Shown here piece by piece: positions 24,081 through 57,919 of a DNA stretch of 64,000 bases. Made by a program: the position numbers and the translations under genes. Where the stretch lies: NCBI GenBank assembly GCA_021613335.1, contig JAJTWR010000329.1, positions 794,501 to 858,500 on the forward strand. The letters are read 5' to 3'. The DNA is from Whitmania pigra. Taxonomy: Eukaryota > Annelida > Clitellata > Hirudinida > Haemopidae. The notes beneath the pieces were generated by a model. It saw only the letters and a program-made list of their open reading frames with translations. It did no database searches and had not been told where the DNA came from. Within the stretch, counting starts at the first letter, position 1. Each line of letters begins with the position of its first letter.

Positions 24081-25828
24081 ATGGATAAAGAAGTGTTGCG
24101 AAAATATAATGAAATGGATAGCGATGAAAGGAGGAAATTAATTCAGTTACTCCGAGAAAAGCAATCTGGGTAGGCATTACATGTGTGTAAAGTTAATAAA
24201 TGAATAAGTAAAAATGTTATTTGTTTAGGAGCGAAGATAAAATTGAATGGATGTACAAAGAACATAATGTAGACCACGAAGATTACCTCTTAGGCCGTAA
24301 AGTCGACAAAACATTTATTGATGCCACATTCCAACAACCAGGTTTGTTTGGAATATTTTTACATACCTAAGAAACAAATGATTAATTTGATTGTAATACC
24401 ATTTTTTTCGCTTCTGAGTGTTGGAATTCTTTGTCCTCGCTCCAACAGCTTCGTGTTAACAAACTTTTAATTATTTAATTTTGACAATTGCTACTTGCCA
24501 TGCTAAATATACACACCACTGAATAAAAAGTAAGGCATGCTTTTGTAGCTACTTCTCCTGATGCACCTGGTGCACTCTTTACCGAGGTGATTGCAAGAAG
24601 ATCACAGCTAGATATGCAGGTCAAGATGAAGGAGGATCCCCTGTACATCATCAGGTAATTGTTTTTCCTTTGATTATCTGATTTATTAGTGCTTCATACA
24701 TGCATCTATCTCACTGCAGTTGCTTTCATGTCAAATTCAGCAGTGTTAATGAAGACATGTCTTAAAATAATAAAAGCATATATTCTAGAAAATATTTTGT
24801 TAATTAGCAATCTTAATAAAAATCCCATTCACAGGCAAAAAGAGATGGAGGCAAAAAGGAGAGTCCTTGAGAATCCACTAAAGATGCAAAAGTTAAAATC
24901 AATTGTGAGTTAAAATAACTTTAACATTATTCTCCTAATTTATATGCATATACTCTTACTTTTAATGATTTTATTGTACTTTATTAAAGATAGAAAAAGA
25001 AAGCAAAGATAAAAGAGAATCAAAAAAATCAAAAAAGAACAAAAGGTCAAGGAGAAATTCAAGTAGCTCAAGTGATGAAGAGACGAAAGAACTCCTGAAG
25101 AAATATCTGGAAATAAAAAAAATGAAGGAGGGCACAACAGAACCCACAAAAAATGAGAACAAAATAAGCAAACTTGGTGATAAGCATCACCCAGGCCACG
25201 ACAAGCATAGGGAACGAAAGAGTAGCAAAGATGAAGATAAATCCCACGAAGGAAGTGAAGACAAAAGAATCACTTCTCGTCATCATTCAGATGATGAGGA
25301 TCAACCTACAAAGTCAAGCAAGTTTGGACTCGAGGTAAGTCTTGTTGTCACTGTCTGACTTACTCAATCTTAGGAACATGGAAATTTGTTTTCTAGGTTA
25401 GGTCCCACAGAACCTCCTATGAGCACAAACAAGTTGATTACAGCAATATCAGCATAAAAAAGCCCATTCAGGAATTACCAAAAAGAAGAAAGCTGACAGA
25501 TCGTGAGAAAGAGGAAATGAGAAGGCAAATGATGTCTAACGCCAAGGAAAGAGATCAAGAGAGACAACAGAACATCAAACGACATCGGGAGAAGGATGAG
25601 ATGACAGAAGTAACAACCCATCCGAGCAGATCTTTCTTGGAGTGAGTTTTCAGTTTGAATGTTGCATGTTTTGATTAAAACTTATTGAATCTATACAAAT
25701 GTTTATTTGTCAGGCCCATGATTGTCAATATGACCTCAAAAAGCAGTATTGAGGATAGAATCAAGAGGAGTAGACACACAATCCAAAAGTCAAAGGATGA
25801 CTATAATAAAAACTTTGTCAAGAAATGA
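24081..25828 (+). CDS. Pre-mRNA splicing factor CWC25 homologue
   Basis: Seven exons (24081-24169, 24229-24341, 24549-24654, 24835-24904, 24990-25334, 25397-25641, 25714-25828) give 360 aa. CWC25 joins the spliceosome for the first transesterification step in the nucleus. Matches are IEWMY...DYLLGRKVDK, MKEDPLYIIRQKE, RRVLENPLKMQKLK, a Lys/Arg/Ser/Asp-rich middle, and the C-terminal LTDREKEEMRRQMMSNAKER and SSIEDRIKRS...NKNFVKK blocks. The family's usual N-terminal Trp-containing helix region (about 60 residues in human) is not present in the model, which starts MDKEVLRKYNEMD. It may lie in an upstream exon I could not find. Tail-to-tail with drebrin-like, 87 nt between stops. Confidence 0.88.
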
Positions 25829-25893
25829 CAGCACTATGATTTAATAATTTCATTCCTCCCACAAGGAGTAACATGTTAACATGGATAAATGTA

Positions 25894-25899
25894 AATAAA
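25894..25899 (+). terminator. Polyadenylation signal AATAAA of CWC25
   Basis: AATAAA 66 nt after the CWC25 stop. The minus strand has ATTAAA at 25845-25840, suited to the opposite gene, so the two 3' ends overlap. Confidence 0.5.
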
Positions 25900-25915
25900 G
25901 CAAATAATTTGAAAG

Positions 25916-28227
25916 TTAATTGATTAGTTCAACATAGTTAGAGGGGAACATGCCCCTTTTGCCTTCCTTATCAGTTCCAATCCACCACCCATCATCTATC
26001 ATGTCAATGTCCATTATCCTATCTCCAGGATCAAACGTTATCTCATTCTCCTCAGCTGCAAACAAATATCAACATTATATGAACATTTAAATAAGTTTCA
26101 ATATTCTTTCAAACTCTCACCAGCTTGGTAGTCATAAAGAGCAACAGCACAGACCCCTTCAGACTTGGACAAGGTCTCAGCATCATCATAAATTGCATCA
26201 CCTGACTCTAGTTCTAGGCTCTCATAGGTTTCTAAAATGTCCAAAACATTTGTGTAATTGGTGTAAATACTTTGGGAAAATATGTTATGACCTTCACTGT
26301 CTTGCTCCACTCTTTTAGGAAGGCCTTCAGTGATGATGTCAATGTTTGACTTTGGATGTGAAGACACGTCATCATAAAAATCTTCCACGTGCCCCTGCGC
26401 ATCTCTTTGGAAGGTGCCTCCGTCATCATAGATCTCATCCGTGTTATCATTTAAGCCAGCTTGCACAGTCTGGCCATCGTCATATATCTCATCTTCAGGG
26501 TTCGAAATTGGAACAGGCTCAGGAATTTTAGGGGGACATATAGCAATGTGGACGGGCATTTTGTCTTCTGAATCATGGAAAGCTGTTTTCAGCTTCCTAT
26601 GATAAAAATGCAAACTCGAGGCTTAAGTTTGACTTATAATACTCTATATTGTTAACAATCATTACCTTGGAGGGGCAGGCTCTTTTGGAGTGTCAAATTG
26701 TGAAGTGGGTTTCTGCATGAAAACTGATCTTGCCTGAGATGTTGCTGAAGCAATTAAGTTCTGAGCTTCCTGTTAAATTAATATATAAAGATATTATAAT
26801 GTCAAATACTGCTTATGTTAATCGGTTACTTAGTTCACCTGAGCCCTATTCTTTCCGAGTTGATTGCTTCGTTCTCCTCTCTCCTCCTCATCTTTCTTTG
26901 CTTGCACTTGTTCTCTTTCCTGAGAATATTTAAGACATGGCCAGGTATAAATCCATATGGTCATTCATAAAGTAAAGCAAATTATGCCTTGTTAATGCTA
27001 ACCCATATTGATTTATCTTGCTTGGGATGAGCATCTGCCTGCTGGTTGGCAGATTTGATTTCTTTGGCCTGCTTCAATCTGATATTTTCTCTTTCCTCCC
27101 TCTTTCTCGCATCTTGAAGCTAAAAGGTTTTAATTTCTATTGCAGGAAATAAACTTTCACTTTATTTATTCTGAAAACTGACTTCTCTTTCTTTCAATTC
27201 CTTATCTAATTTTTCTCTTTCAGCATCTAGCCTCTTTCTTTCCATTTCTTTTCTATTCTGCTCTTCTCTCTATTTAGAAAAATAGGATGTTTGCAATAAA
27301 CAGTTATGTAAAGCCAGCATAAACAAAACTTTCGAACTGCTGCATCTTCCCAGAATTTTTCTCTAAGGACTGGTTTCAATTCAATCTGAGGTTTTGTTTT
27401 TTCATACACGGATCCCTGAAATAGTCACCAATTATTAATTAATATGAATGCAAGCTAATAAAAGTGAGGTTGCTTACAACAGGTCCAGATGGTTGAAGGT
27501 CTTTCTTTTGCTCTTTGTGGACACTGTAGTTAGCTCCTGATGATTTGGAAACCTTAGACTTTATTGTTTCTTCATCGACGTCATCTTCATTCCTTGCATT
27601 GATGGATACATGAGCACCCTACAATAAAACAATGGAAGAAATTATGACAACTGCTAAGGTAATATCCTAAAATGAAAGTTACCTTCAGCAAATTGGAAAC
27701 TTCCCTCACGTGACTAGCGCAACTTCCTTTAACCATTTCCGGAACACCTTCACCTTGCTACAAAATTGAAAAAGTTGAGCCATAGCTTACATTCAAGAAA
27801 ATACTAACAAACAAAACAATAATGCAATATTTACCCAGTTCACAAAAACAAATTTTGGCAAATTAGAATTTGGGTCAATAACTTTCAAATAGCCATACAT
27901 AATTCTTCCTGAATTTAATTCCTGTAGGAATTCCTCAACCCCTCCATCTACAAAGAGAAATTATTAATATGCATTGCAGAACTAAAGCTGGAAACACAAC
28001 TTGCCTCCTTTAGAGACCACCTCTAAGGTGCCCGACTTTCCCTCATATCCAAAAAGTGCCCTATTTGTTTAAAAATAATTGCTATTAATCATAAACGAAT
28101 AAGTATTTCAAACCCGGAAGTTATATGACTTCGCAATTTACCAATTAGTGTTGCTTTTTGGATCAGAAACCTCCTTGTGTATTTTTAAAATTTCATTCTG
28201 ATTCTTTTTTAAATCGATTGGAGCCAT
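25916..28227 (-). CDS. Drebrin-like protein / actin-binding protein 1 (DBNL, Abp1)
   Basis: Twelve exons (28227-28142, 28060-28005, 27947-27835, 27757-27683, 27618-27478, 27415-27330, 27267-27183, 27119-27003, 26919-26839, 26769-26666, 26596-26121, 26055-25916) give 519 aa. It is a cortical adaptor linking F-actin to endocytosis and signalling. It has an N-terminal ADF-homology domain (about 1-135; [37 protein letters not shown]), a charged helical segment (about 180-275; [15 protein letters not shown]), a Pro-rich part and a C-terminal SH3 domain (ALYDYQA...GWWIG...[10 protein letters not shown]). Four repeats of the type (D/E)(E/D/A)(I/F)YDD precede the SH3 domain and could be Tyr phosphorylation sites. 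Intron 2 (28004-27948) uses a GC donor, GGAG|GCAAGT. Confidence 0.94.
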
Positions 28228-28913
28228 TCCTAAACTAAACTCAGAAGAATTGCCCAATTATAGATAAGCGGAAACTCTATATTCGGAATAAATACTCAAC
28301 ACAGCTACAGTGCTGTCATGTGTCGTCTGATCAGCAAATGCTGGAAACGAAATTTTAACTCAATTTCAACGTGAGAAACAAAATCGTTGTTGGTCACCTA
28401 TTACCTACGAGATGGACATAATACTTTCTCTTAAAGTGCTCAAAAAATTTAAATTTGGTACACAAATTTAGAGCAAAAAATTTAAAAAAAATTAATTTTT
28501 TGAATTCACTCTTATAATTTACCTTGCCTACGTTAAACCCTTTTAGCGAGATATTCTCGGTTAAATGTATTTTCGAAGTGACACATGTTTACTAACTTTA
28601 TGATATTCTGTAATATTCTTTTAATTAATACTTTTGTAAAACTGTTCGTATGGTTCACTATAAACGAAACAAAATATCTACGGATGTTCTTTTAAACAAA
28701 GCTTACTGTATGCTGCTATTGCAATCGTCGTGTGGGACGTGAAGTGCGGAAGTAGGGCTAGAGTCAAGTTCCCGGAAGAGCTGGTAAAGGATTTCAGTTG
28801 GTTTTTGATACTCCCCTTTATTGTGTGTTTTTGAATTGCCTGGCAATTTAGCGTGAGTTAATAACAATGACGAATTTGAAAATTGGCATTCATGATTTGA
28901 TGTTTCAGTAGAT
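28228..28913. promoter_or_regulatory. Shared bidirectional promoter region of drebrin-like and CAP
   Basis: A 686-bp spacer between two divergent start codons. Just before the CAP start codon is TGTTTCAG, a possible 5' UTR splice acceptor, and TAG in frame follows it, so no coding extension is expected. No clear TATA element was identified. Confidence 0.5.
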
Positions 28914-31871
28914 ATGGAATTATTGGTTTCGCGCTTGGAGGTCGTCACAGCCAAACTCGAACAAATTGCTCTAAATAAGCCTACAAGTGAAATTTTTTCA
29001 TCTTCTTGCCCAGGTATTTCTAGTAAATAATTTATTCCAGGCATACTTTTTTTTCATGCATACCATTTGTTCAACAGCAGCAATGTTGCCATACGTTGAA
29101 GCCTTTGATGATATTTCCAAGAATTTTGTCATCAAATTTATCCAACTTAGTGACAAGATTGGTGGTGATGTTGCTGAACAAGTATGATACTTTAAGATAT
29201 TTGTAATTCAGTTATTTAAGCATTTTATCAGCAAAGTTTTGTAAAGTGCTATTTAAAAAAATGAACAACAAGAATGAAATAACTTATTGTAAATGTTTAT
29301 AGATAATTTGATCAATGTCATAAATGTTGTTTTATTTCAGGCTCAACTTGTAAAGTCAGCTTTTGCAGCCCAACATGAATTTCTGGTTTTAGCAGCCAGC
29401 TGTAAGCAGCCATCACAAGATGCTTTACCAAGTTATTTCAAGAAAACGGCTGAAAAAATCTGTGCCATTCAAGTTTGTTATCTTCCTATTGACATAAAAA
29501 TTCCTTCACTGAGTAGTAATGATTCAGACTCTGCTTTTTTAAATTTAATTTATTCCTCTGGACACTGATATTTGAATAAATTGAGATCCGTTTTTAAATA
29601 AGTTAGGATGTTATTGATTTGACCAATTTTTAGTATATATTGTGAAGGACTAAATGAACTAGTGTTGTCAAGACAGGGATTTACATTTTTCAGGACTTCA
29701 AAGATAAGCATAGGACCAGTAAATTTCTTAACCATCTGTCTGCTATAGCTGAGTCCATTCCAGCCCTCGGTTGGATATCTGTGGTGAGAAATTGCATGGC
29801 TATAAATTGCATGTAATTATATTTGTATAAATAACAGTAGTAATGAACGCACAATTCAGTCTCCAACACCAGCTCCTTACATCAAGGAGATGACTGATGC
29901 AGGACAGTTTTACACTAACAGGATCCTCAAGGAATTCAAAGAGAAGTTATTAACTTTAATGTTTTTATTGTGAAAATGTTTGAGATTTATTGAATTTCTT
30001 CTAAGTTAAAGTGATGTACTGCCTACAGAGATGCTACTCACGTGGATTGGGTGAAAGCTTGGTTGCAAGTTCTTGGAGAGCTGCAAAGCTATGTCAAGCA
30101 GAACCACACCACTGGAGTTTCGTGGAACAAACAGGTATCACGTGATGCTTAATTGTTGAAGCGCTCCTTGTATCCTTGGTTCACTTGGTTAACTTATCCT
30201 GCTAAGCATTTGTCTGAATTGGTTTATTTCCTAAATTAGGGTGGTGATCCTTCATCCTTCAAGCAGGGGTCAGCAGTTGCTCCACCACCCCCAGGTCCAC
30301 CACCACCTCCTGCTCCTTTAATGTCGGCCCCTCTTCCCTCTCATACGGATGATTCTTCTGATGATGTTCGTGCTCAGCTCTTCTCAGACCTTAACAAAGG
30401 AGAGGACATAACTAAGTGTTGGTTGATTTAAAAGATTTAAGTTGCTGAATTTTACATAATGTTATAGGGTTTGATTTGACTTAGAATGTTAAGTGAGAGG
30501 AGGCTATTTTAAAAAATGGCATTGTTTCAATCACTAAACTTTCAATTTTGCTAAATTAAATTTCTTAGTAAGAAAGTGATTTGCATTAATCAGCGCTGAA
30601 GAAAGTCAGTGATGACATGAAGACTCACAAGAATCCAGCACTGCGCTTTAACACTCCTCTTCCTTTCAAGGCTGGCTCTAAGCCCGGCGCTGGTGGAAAA
30701 CCTGAAATTGCCCACAAGCCTGGAAGTGGTGCAAAGCCAGAGGTGAAGAAGCCTCCAAAGTTAGAACTTGAAGGCAAGAAATGGATTGTTGTGGGTATCC
30801 AGTTTGCATGTTTTTTCATCCATTGATCTGACTTAATCGTAATCTGACGATGCTTGTGTTATACAGGAGTTTCATTCGAACAATCAGAATGTTGTCATTT
30901 CTGACACTGAACTCAAGCAAACGGTTTACATTTACAAGTGCGACAATTGCACCATAACTATTAAAGGAAAGGTCAATGCTATTACCATGGGTAGGCAAAA
31001 TATTTTTTTTAAATATTCTTGTTGAACAAAAAAGTATCAAATGTTTTATCGCTTGTAAATTGCGAGTTAATCTTGAAGTGCTTCTAAAATTGACAGTTGA
31101 ATAACTTAAATCCTTGATTCTATTGATTGTCTGAGAAGCTCATTATGTTAATTACCTACTATATTTTAATTATTGCACTTCATTGTTACTTATTATAATT
31201 GTCAGACAACTGCAAGAAAACAGGACTTGTCTTTGATGAGTCAATATCTTCCTTGGATTTTGTTAACTGTCAGAGTGTCAAAGCTCAGGTAATTCGAGCA
31301 GAAAATTTTGCATCGTTCCCTAGGCAGGGATTTTATTCTATTCTATTTCATGTCTCCATAATTCTCGTCCTTCAATTGTCCCCAAAATGTCTTTGTGTAA
31401 AGGTCAATTTTCTGTAGTCTGGACTATTAAGCAACATCATGAATAATATGATAAATAATTATGTTTTTATGGAGGAGTGAGCAATTCCCAAAATAATGCA
31501 TTGTAATTGTACCTTTATATACATTGTAAATAAATAGTCAAGTGCCAAAGCTCTAACATTTATCTTTTGCATTACAAGGTTCTTGGAAAGGTGCCTATAA
31601 TAAACATTGACAAAACTGATGGATGCATGGTATACTTGAGTAAAGATTCCACATCAGCCCAAATTGTGTCTGCCAAGTCATCTGAAATGAACATTTTGTT
31701 GCCTGATGCACAGAATGAATTTGTAAGTGTCAATCTTCCAATTGGTCAATGAAAATTTTAAAATTTGCTTATTTGTCATTTCAGAGGGAGTTCCCAGTAC
31801 CTGAGCAGTTCAAGACTTATTGGGATGGCTCCAAATTGGTCACTGAATGTACAGATATTCAAGTTGGATAA
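28914..31871 (+). CDS. Adenylyl cyclase-associated protein (CAP / Srv2)
   Basis: Twelve exons (28914-29013, 29078-29181, 29341-29472, 29694-29783, 29860-29945, 30029-30134, 30240-30417, 30594-30790, 30867-30990, 31206-31288, 31579-31722, 31785-31871) give 476 aa against 475 for human CAP1. It recycles cofilin-bound ADP-actin and promotes filament turnover in the cytoplasm. It starts with a coiled coil ([20 protein letters not shown]), then a helical folded domain, a polyproline stretch ([12 protein letters not shown], about 215-225), a WH2-like actin-binding segment around [10 protein letters not shown], and the C-terminal CARP beta domain ([59 protein letters not shown]). All conserved blocks are intact, so it should be functional. 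Confidence 0.96.
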
Positions 31872-32809
31872 GGAGCTCTATAAAATGTAGAGTCTTGTGA
31901 CAAACTTATGAAGGCAATCTGATTATAAATTGATTGCTTTGGCTTAAACAGGAGTTTTTTTATATAATAATTCTGCCTGAATATTATTAGTACTATATGT
32001 TTTTACTTTTATTGTTGGCTTTTGAATTGGAATCTGGAATTTAGTCTGTTAATGTTTTTAGGCCTGTTGCTTTGAGGTTTAATTCATTAAAATTTCAGGT
32101 TTACGTGTACCTAATAATAATGTATTTGCTAATAATAAGCAAACACAATAATAATTGGGGTACCAATGAATCTAGCTCTTAGTTTTGTAGTTGTGTTTAG
32201 TGGCTTTAGTATTGTTTATCAACATCTGCCAGAGTGTTTTGCTAGAGGTTCTGACTGTAGACACCTGTGGAGGTGTGGCACCATGATTTCCAATAAGTCT
32301 GGTTTTCCAAGGTGATCTTAGTATACGCTATCACAACAAAATGTATTAGGTAAGATCTCAGCCAGCATAATAGCAATTTATTACAAGTTATGCTTTTGGT
32401 GTTCGAGCGGGGCCGCCGAAGAATGGGTTGCCATGCGTGAGTCGTATGCTTCGTCTTCCTTCAGTTTTTTAAACAGCTGGTGCAATGCAGACCATGGTTT
32501 TGCGCATCCATCGATGTCCATGGTTATCCCATGGATCTCCTCTGTCATGGTTAAAATGATCGGCATTGCACTGCACTCTGCCTCTCAAACTTTTTTTCGC
32601 CTTCATTTCTCAATGGTTCTAGTCTTTTGAGTTTTCCTACGACTACTTCAAGAGAAATTCGGATGACCATTTTTTTCTGTCCTTTTTAATTTAACCACTT
32701 TAATCTTCTCTCCTTTTAAACTTTTACAGTTATTTTGCAGCTCCCAAATACGAAAATATTTTTCAGCTCAATACTAATTTGTTATGTTATTTTCCGAAGT
32801 TTATGTGGG
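31872..32809. other. Spacer between CAP and NR1F receptor
   Basis: CAP 3' untranslated sequence and the nuclear receptor upstream region. It includes one better-than-average open frame on the minus strand (32566-32381, 61 codons) whose stop is directly followed by AATAAA; no family recognised. Nothing else seen. Confidence 0.5.
32381..32566 (-). CDS. Possible small protein, unrecognised
   Basis: 61-codon ATG frame beginning MPIILTMTEEIHG and ending EHQKHNL. It is more GC-rich than its surroundings, and the stop overlaps a TAATAAA hexamer that could be a polyadenylation signal. It could equally be a terminal exon or chance. No domain, signal or membrane segment is visible. Confidence 0.2.
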   Translation of the reverse strand: MPIILTMTEEIHGITMDIDGCAKPWSALHQLFKKLKEDEAYDSRMATHSSAAPLEHQKHNL

Positions 32810-35291
32810 ATGAGGAAAGTTCCTTGTAAAGTTTGTGGAGATAGGTCCTCGGGCGTGCATTATGGCTTGGTAACTTGTGAAGGATGCAAGGTTAGATACT
32901 TATGAAGGTAATCACTCCCAAATAACGTTTCCATTGTGAGTAACTGTTGTCACTGCCTGGTTCTCACAACAGTATGGCTTTAGTCAATCTTAGTTTACAA
33001 AAGAACTTAATAAACGCTTCATCTTTAACACAACGTAACAAGTATTTAAGTTAAGAATGCCGAAATCAGTGTAATAATCAGTCTTTTTAATTTTAAATAT
33101 AAATATTACTTCTAATGTCCCTATTTACTTGCATCTTTACAAGTTATCAAACTTATCTACTGTATCTGCATGGATGGTCTCTTTATCTCGTTTATTTCAT
33201 AGGGAAACCACCCTTGTGCTAAATTAGTCATTTTTTAAGTTTCCTTAAGTATAAGTTATATTGTATAACTTACAATCTTGATGTCCATTAGAGTTGGCAT
33301 GCTTTATATATGACAAGTTCTGACAAGTACCTCAAATCTGCAGGTACCTTTGTCTTTAGTGCTAAAAATTAGTGCTATGCCATACGAATTTATTGACGTG
33401 GCAGTTCATTCTTTCATGTTATTTGTCAGGGTTTTTTCCGACGCAGCCAAAGTAACTTAGAAAAGTATCAATGCACAGGAGGAAATGACTGTGTGGTAGA
33501 TAAAGCAAGTAGGAACAAATGCCAATATTGCAGACTGAAAAAATGTCTCATTCTGGGAATGTCCAAAGAAGGTCAGTGGGAGGATTTGTTATTCTTGAAA
33601 TTGTTATTACGTATTGTTAGTAAATTTATCTTTATCTTAATGGTTTTATCAGCTGTGAAGTTTGGCCGCATGCCAAAAAAGCAAAAACATGTGGCCGAAA
33701 ATGGAGGTGGACGCTTTTCAGAGGATGATGCATCTAAGCCATGTATCAAAAATGAACAACTTAAAACGACTCACAGGCAAGGAATTGTTAGGTTTGTAAC
33801 TTAGCTCACAAAGGCTGTTGATGCCAACGTTTACTTTTGTTTCCAAAACAGGAATGGCGGAAACAAAGACAATTTCATGGCGACCACACAAGGTAAATTT
33901 CCACATTTGTTTGAAGGGTGTTAGTCGACGAAGTTCCCATTGGGACATGCCTTTTGATTTTTGCTAGACAAATTATTGGAATCTTGCATGGAAGCTCACA
34001 AACTGACTTACAAGGTGCTGGAAGGAGAAGTTGCAAACCAGCTCAAAAGTCTTTTTCCCTGCATGAGTGGAGCATTTGGTGACATGGTAAGTCTTGACAT
34101 GGAGTTTTGCATTCATTTTTAGTGATTTTTAATTTTACACTTTTCTAAATTTATATGTCTCTTTGAATGATACCATATGTTTCAAGTGATTATTGACTGC
34201 TTGTGAAGTGCAACAAGTTTTTGGCTCTACTCATACTTTATCAAAAAAAAATAATTTTGCCATTTTTTGTTGTTGACAACAAAACCTTACCATAAGTGCA
34301 CATTTTCTGACTCATCTTAGGGAATTTCCAAACCCTCCTAGTAGAGTTTATGGTTAATTCCTGAAGTCAAAACAAAATGACCATCATGTAAATTAACTGA
34401 CTAAATTATTTTTTTTCAGAAACATGACCAGTTTTGGGTCTGCTTAATGAAACATCTGGGTGACATGATTGAGAAAGTTATTGAGTTTGCCAAACTTCTG
34501 CCTGGATTTTCAAGCCTTTTAGAGACTGATCAAATCATTTTATTAAAATCAGGTTTTTAGCATATTGCAATCATAATTACAAAATATTCATGGTTTGAGG
34601 CACCTACAACTTATCAATTATTCTTTCCAAGGATGCTTTAAAGTTGCAATGATGTGGACTTGCAGTATCATGCATTCACAGAAAGACATGCCGATTCCAA
34701 ACCATTGCCATCAGCCTGTAAAATATTTAAAAGCCTTATTGGGTAAGCATTAGAGAACTATACATAAAGTTTTATAAGACTCTTAATAAGTAGTAACAAG
34801 CCTTTCAGTAAAAATTTCATTTTCCAGATGAGGAAGAGAGTGCATTTGTCTTTAACTCCATCCAGTTTTATAAACATTATGAGTGCCTTAGTTTGACAGA
34901 CACTCAACTTGCACTAACTTCTTCCATTTTGCTCATAAATCCAAGTAATGTGAACCTCTCATTTTTTGAAACCCATCTGGCTAATAACGTTATTCCTAAT
35001 TGATTTCCCTCAACATCAGACAGATCTAGACTCAGGGAGCCTGCCCTAATAGACAGTATCAATGGTCTGCTTGACAAATTGCTCGAAGATGAATTAGCAT
35101 GTTCAAGCACAGATCCAGGGCATAGCCGTACACAAATGGCTGAAATGCTTGTGTTTCTAAATCTGCTCAACAAGCAATACCAAGTTCTTTGGCTAAAGTT
35201 TAAGAATAACAACCCTTCTATGAATTTCAATACAATTCACGATGAAATTTTCTCATTTGCGAACCTGGTGTGTGATTTCCAAAATATTTGA
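32810..35291 (+). CDS. Nuclear receptor of the NR1F (ROR/HR3) type
   Basis: Nine exons (32810-32890, 33430-33571, 33653-33791, 33852-33892, 33968-34086, 34420-34552, 34632-34742, 34828-34944, 35020-35291) give 384 aa. It is a DNA-binding transcription factor of the nucleus. The two-zinc-finger domain begins at residue 6: P-box CEGCKGFFRRS, second finger Cys spacing 5-9-2, then the carboxy extension [11 protein letters not shown], wording specific to ROR/HR3 receptors. The ligand domain has the family signature [20 protein letters not shown]. Near the C-terminus IHDEIF fits the activation-helix pattern, though weakly. The A/B region is essentially missing: the model starts four residues before the fingers, so an upstream exon may be absent from my model. 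In insects the orthologue acts in the ecdysone response; here the role is unknown. Confidence 0.9.
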
Positions 35292-35714
35292 GGTGTGATT
35301 TTTACTTTAAGGGTGGCCTTAATTGATTTCATTCTACATACCTAAAGTGCCTCCACAACAGTTTTTCAATTTTTTTCCAATAAAAATTTTTGAATTATAT
35401 TGTTATAAATGGTGTGTTCTGGTTGCCTAGTCCTACAATCAGCTTTGCTTATAAGCTGTTCACTTCCCCGCCCATAAAGTTTATTGCATACATTATTTCC
35501 TAACCCATTTTCTTTCTTGTATTACAGTACTATACCAAAACCAATGTTTTCAAAAGTCACCTTCCCAAAGGAGTTGCATTTGTTATATTAACTCTGCAGC
35601 ATCATAGTAATAATTACAGAATTTAACTACATTCGCATCTAAGTAATTAAACATGAACGGAACAACAGTCAAAAATTACCCAAGTCTTAATTAAACCCTA
35701 AGCAAGCTAGGTTT
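35292..35714. other. Convergent 3' region of NR1F receptor and dynein
   Basis: 423 nt between the two stop codons, with polyadenylation hexamers on both strands. No other feature seen. Confidence 0.5.
35379..35384 (+). terminator. Polyadenylation signal AATAAA of NR1F receptor
   Basis: AATAAA 88 nt after the stop. The minus-strand equivalent TTTATT occurs at about 35480-35485, so the dynein transcript may end inside or next to this UTR. Confidence 0.5.
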
Positions 35715-57587
<21,873 letters not shown>

Positions 57588-57919
57588 TAAAAGTTAAAGC
57601 TACATTCGCACAACAAAATCATTCCATAAAATTACAAATGGCATTACTAAATGCAGTATCAAAAAAGGTAAAAGCAGTAGCTGATGTATGTGTTTCTCTC
57701 TTAAATAATAACCATTTGTGGCCGAAGCCTCTCCTGTTCATTTCTGATTCCAAATCTATGCACAACGAACAGATGACAAACGTTGAATAAAGCCGTTGAA
57801 TTCAACAATAACAGCGATGCGCAAAGCTACTATGGAAGGATCATTACCTTAACCACCTAATATTTTCTTTTATGAGCAATTTTGACAATAAAAGCTATTT
57901 TATGGATAAATGAGAAACT

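Noticed and set aside
24940..25286. Several Phe/Leu-rich minus-strand frames that look like membrane proteins
   Set aside because: They are reverse-complement shadows of the Lys/Glu/Ser-rich CWC25 exon.
30625..30819. Minus-strand Pro/Gly-rich frame
   Set aside because: Shadow of the CAP exon covering the linker between the polyproline stretch and the C-terminal domain.
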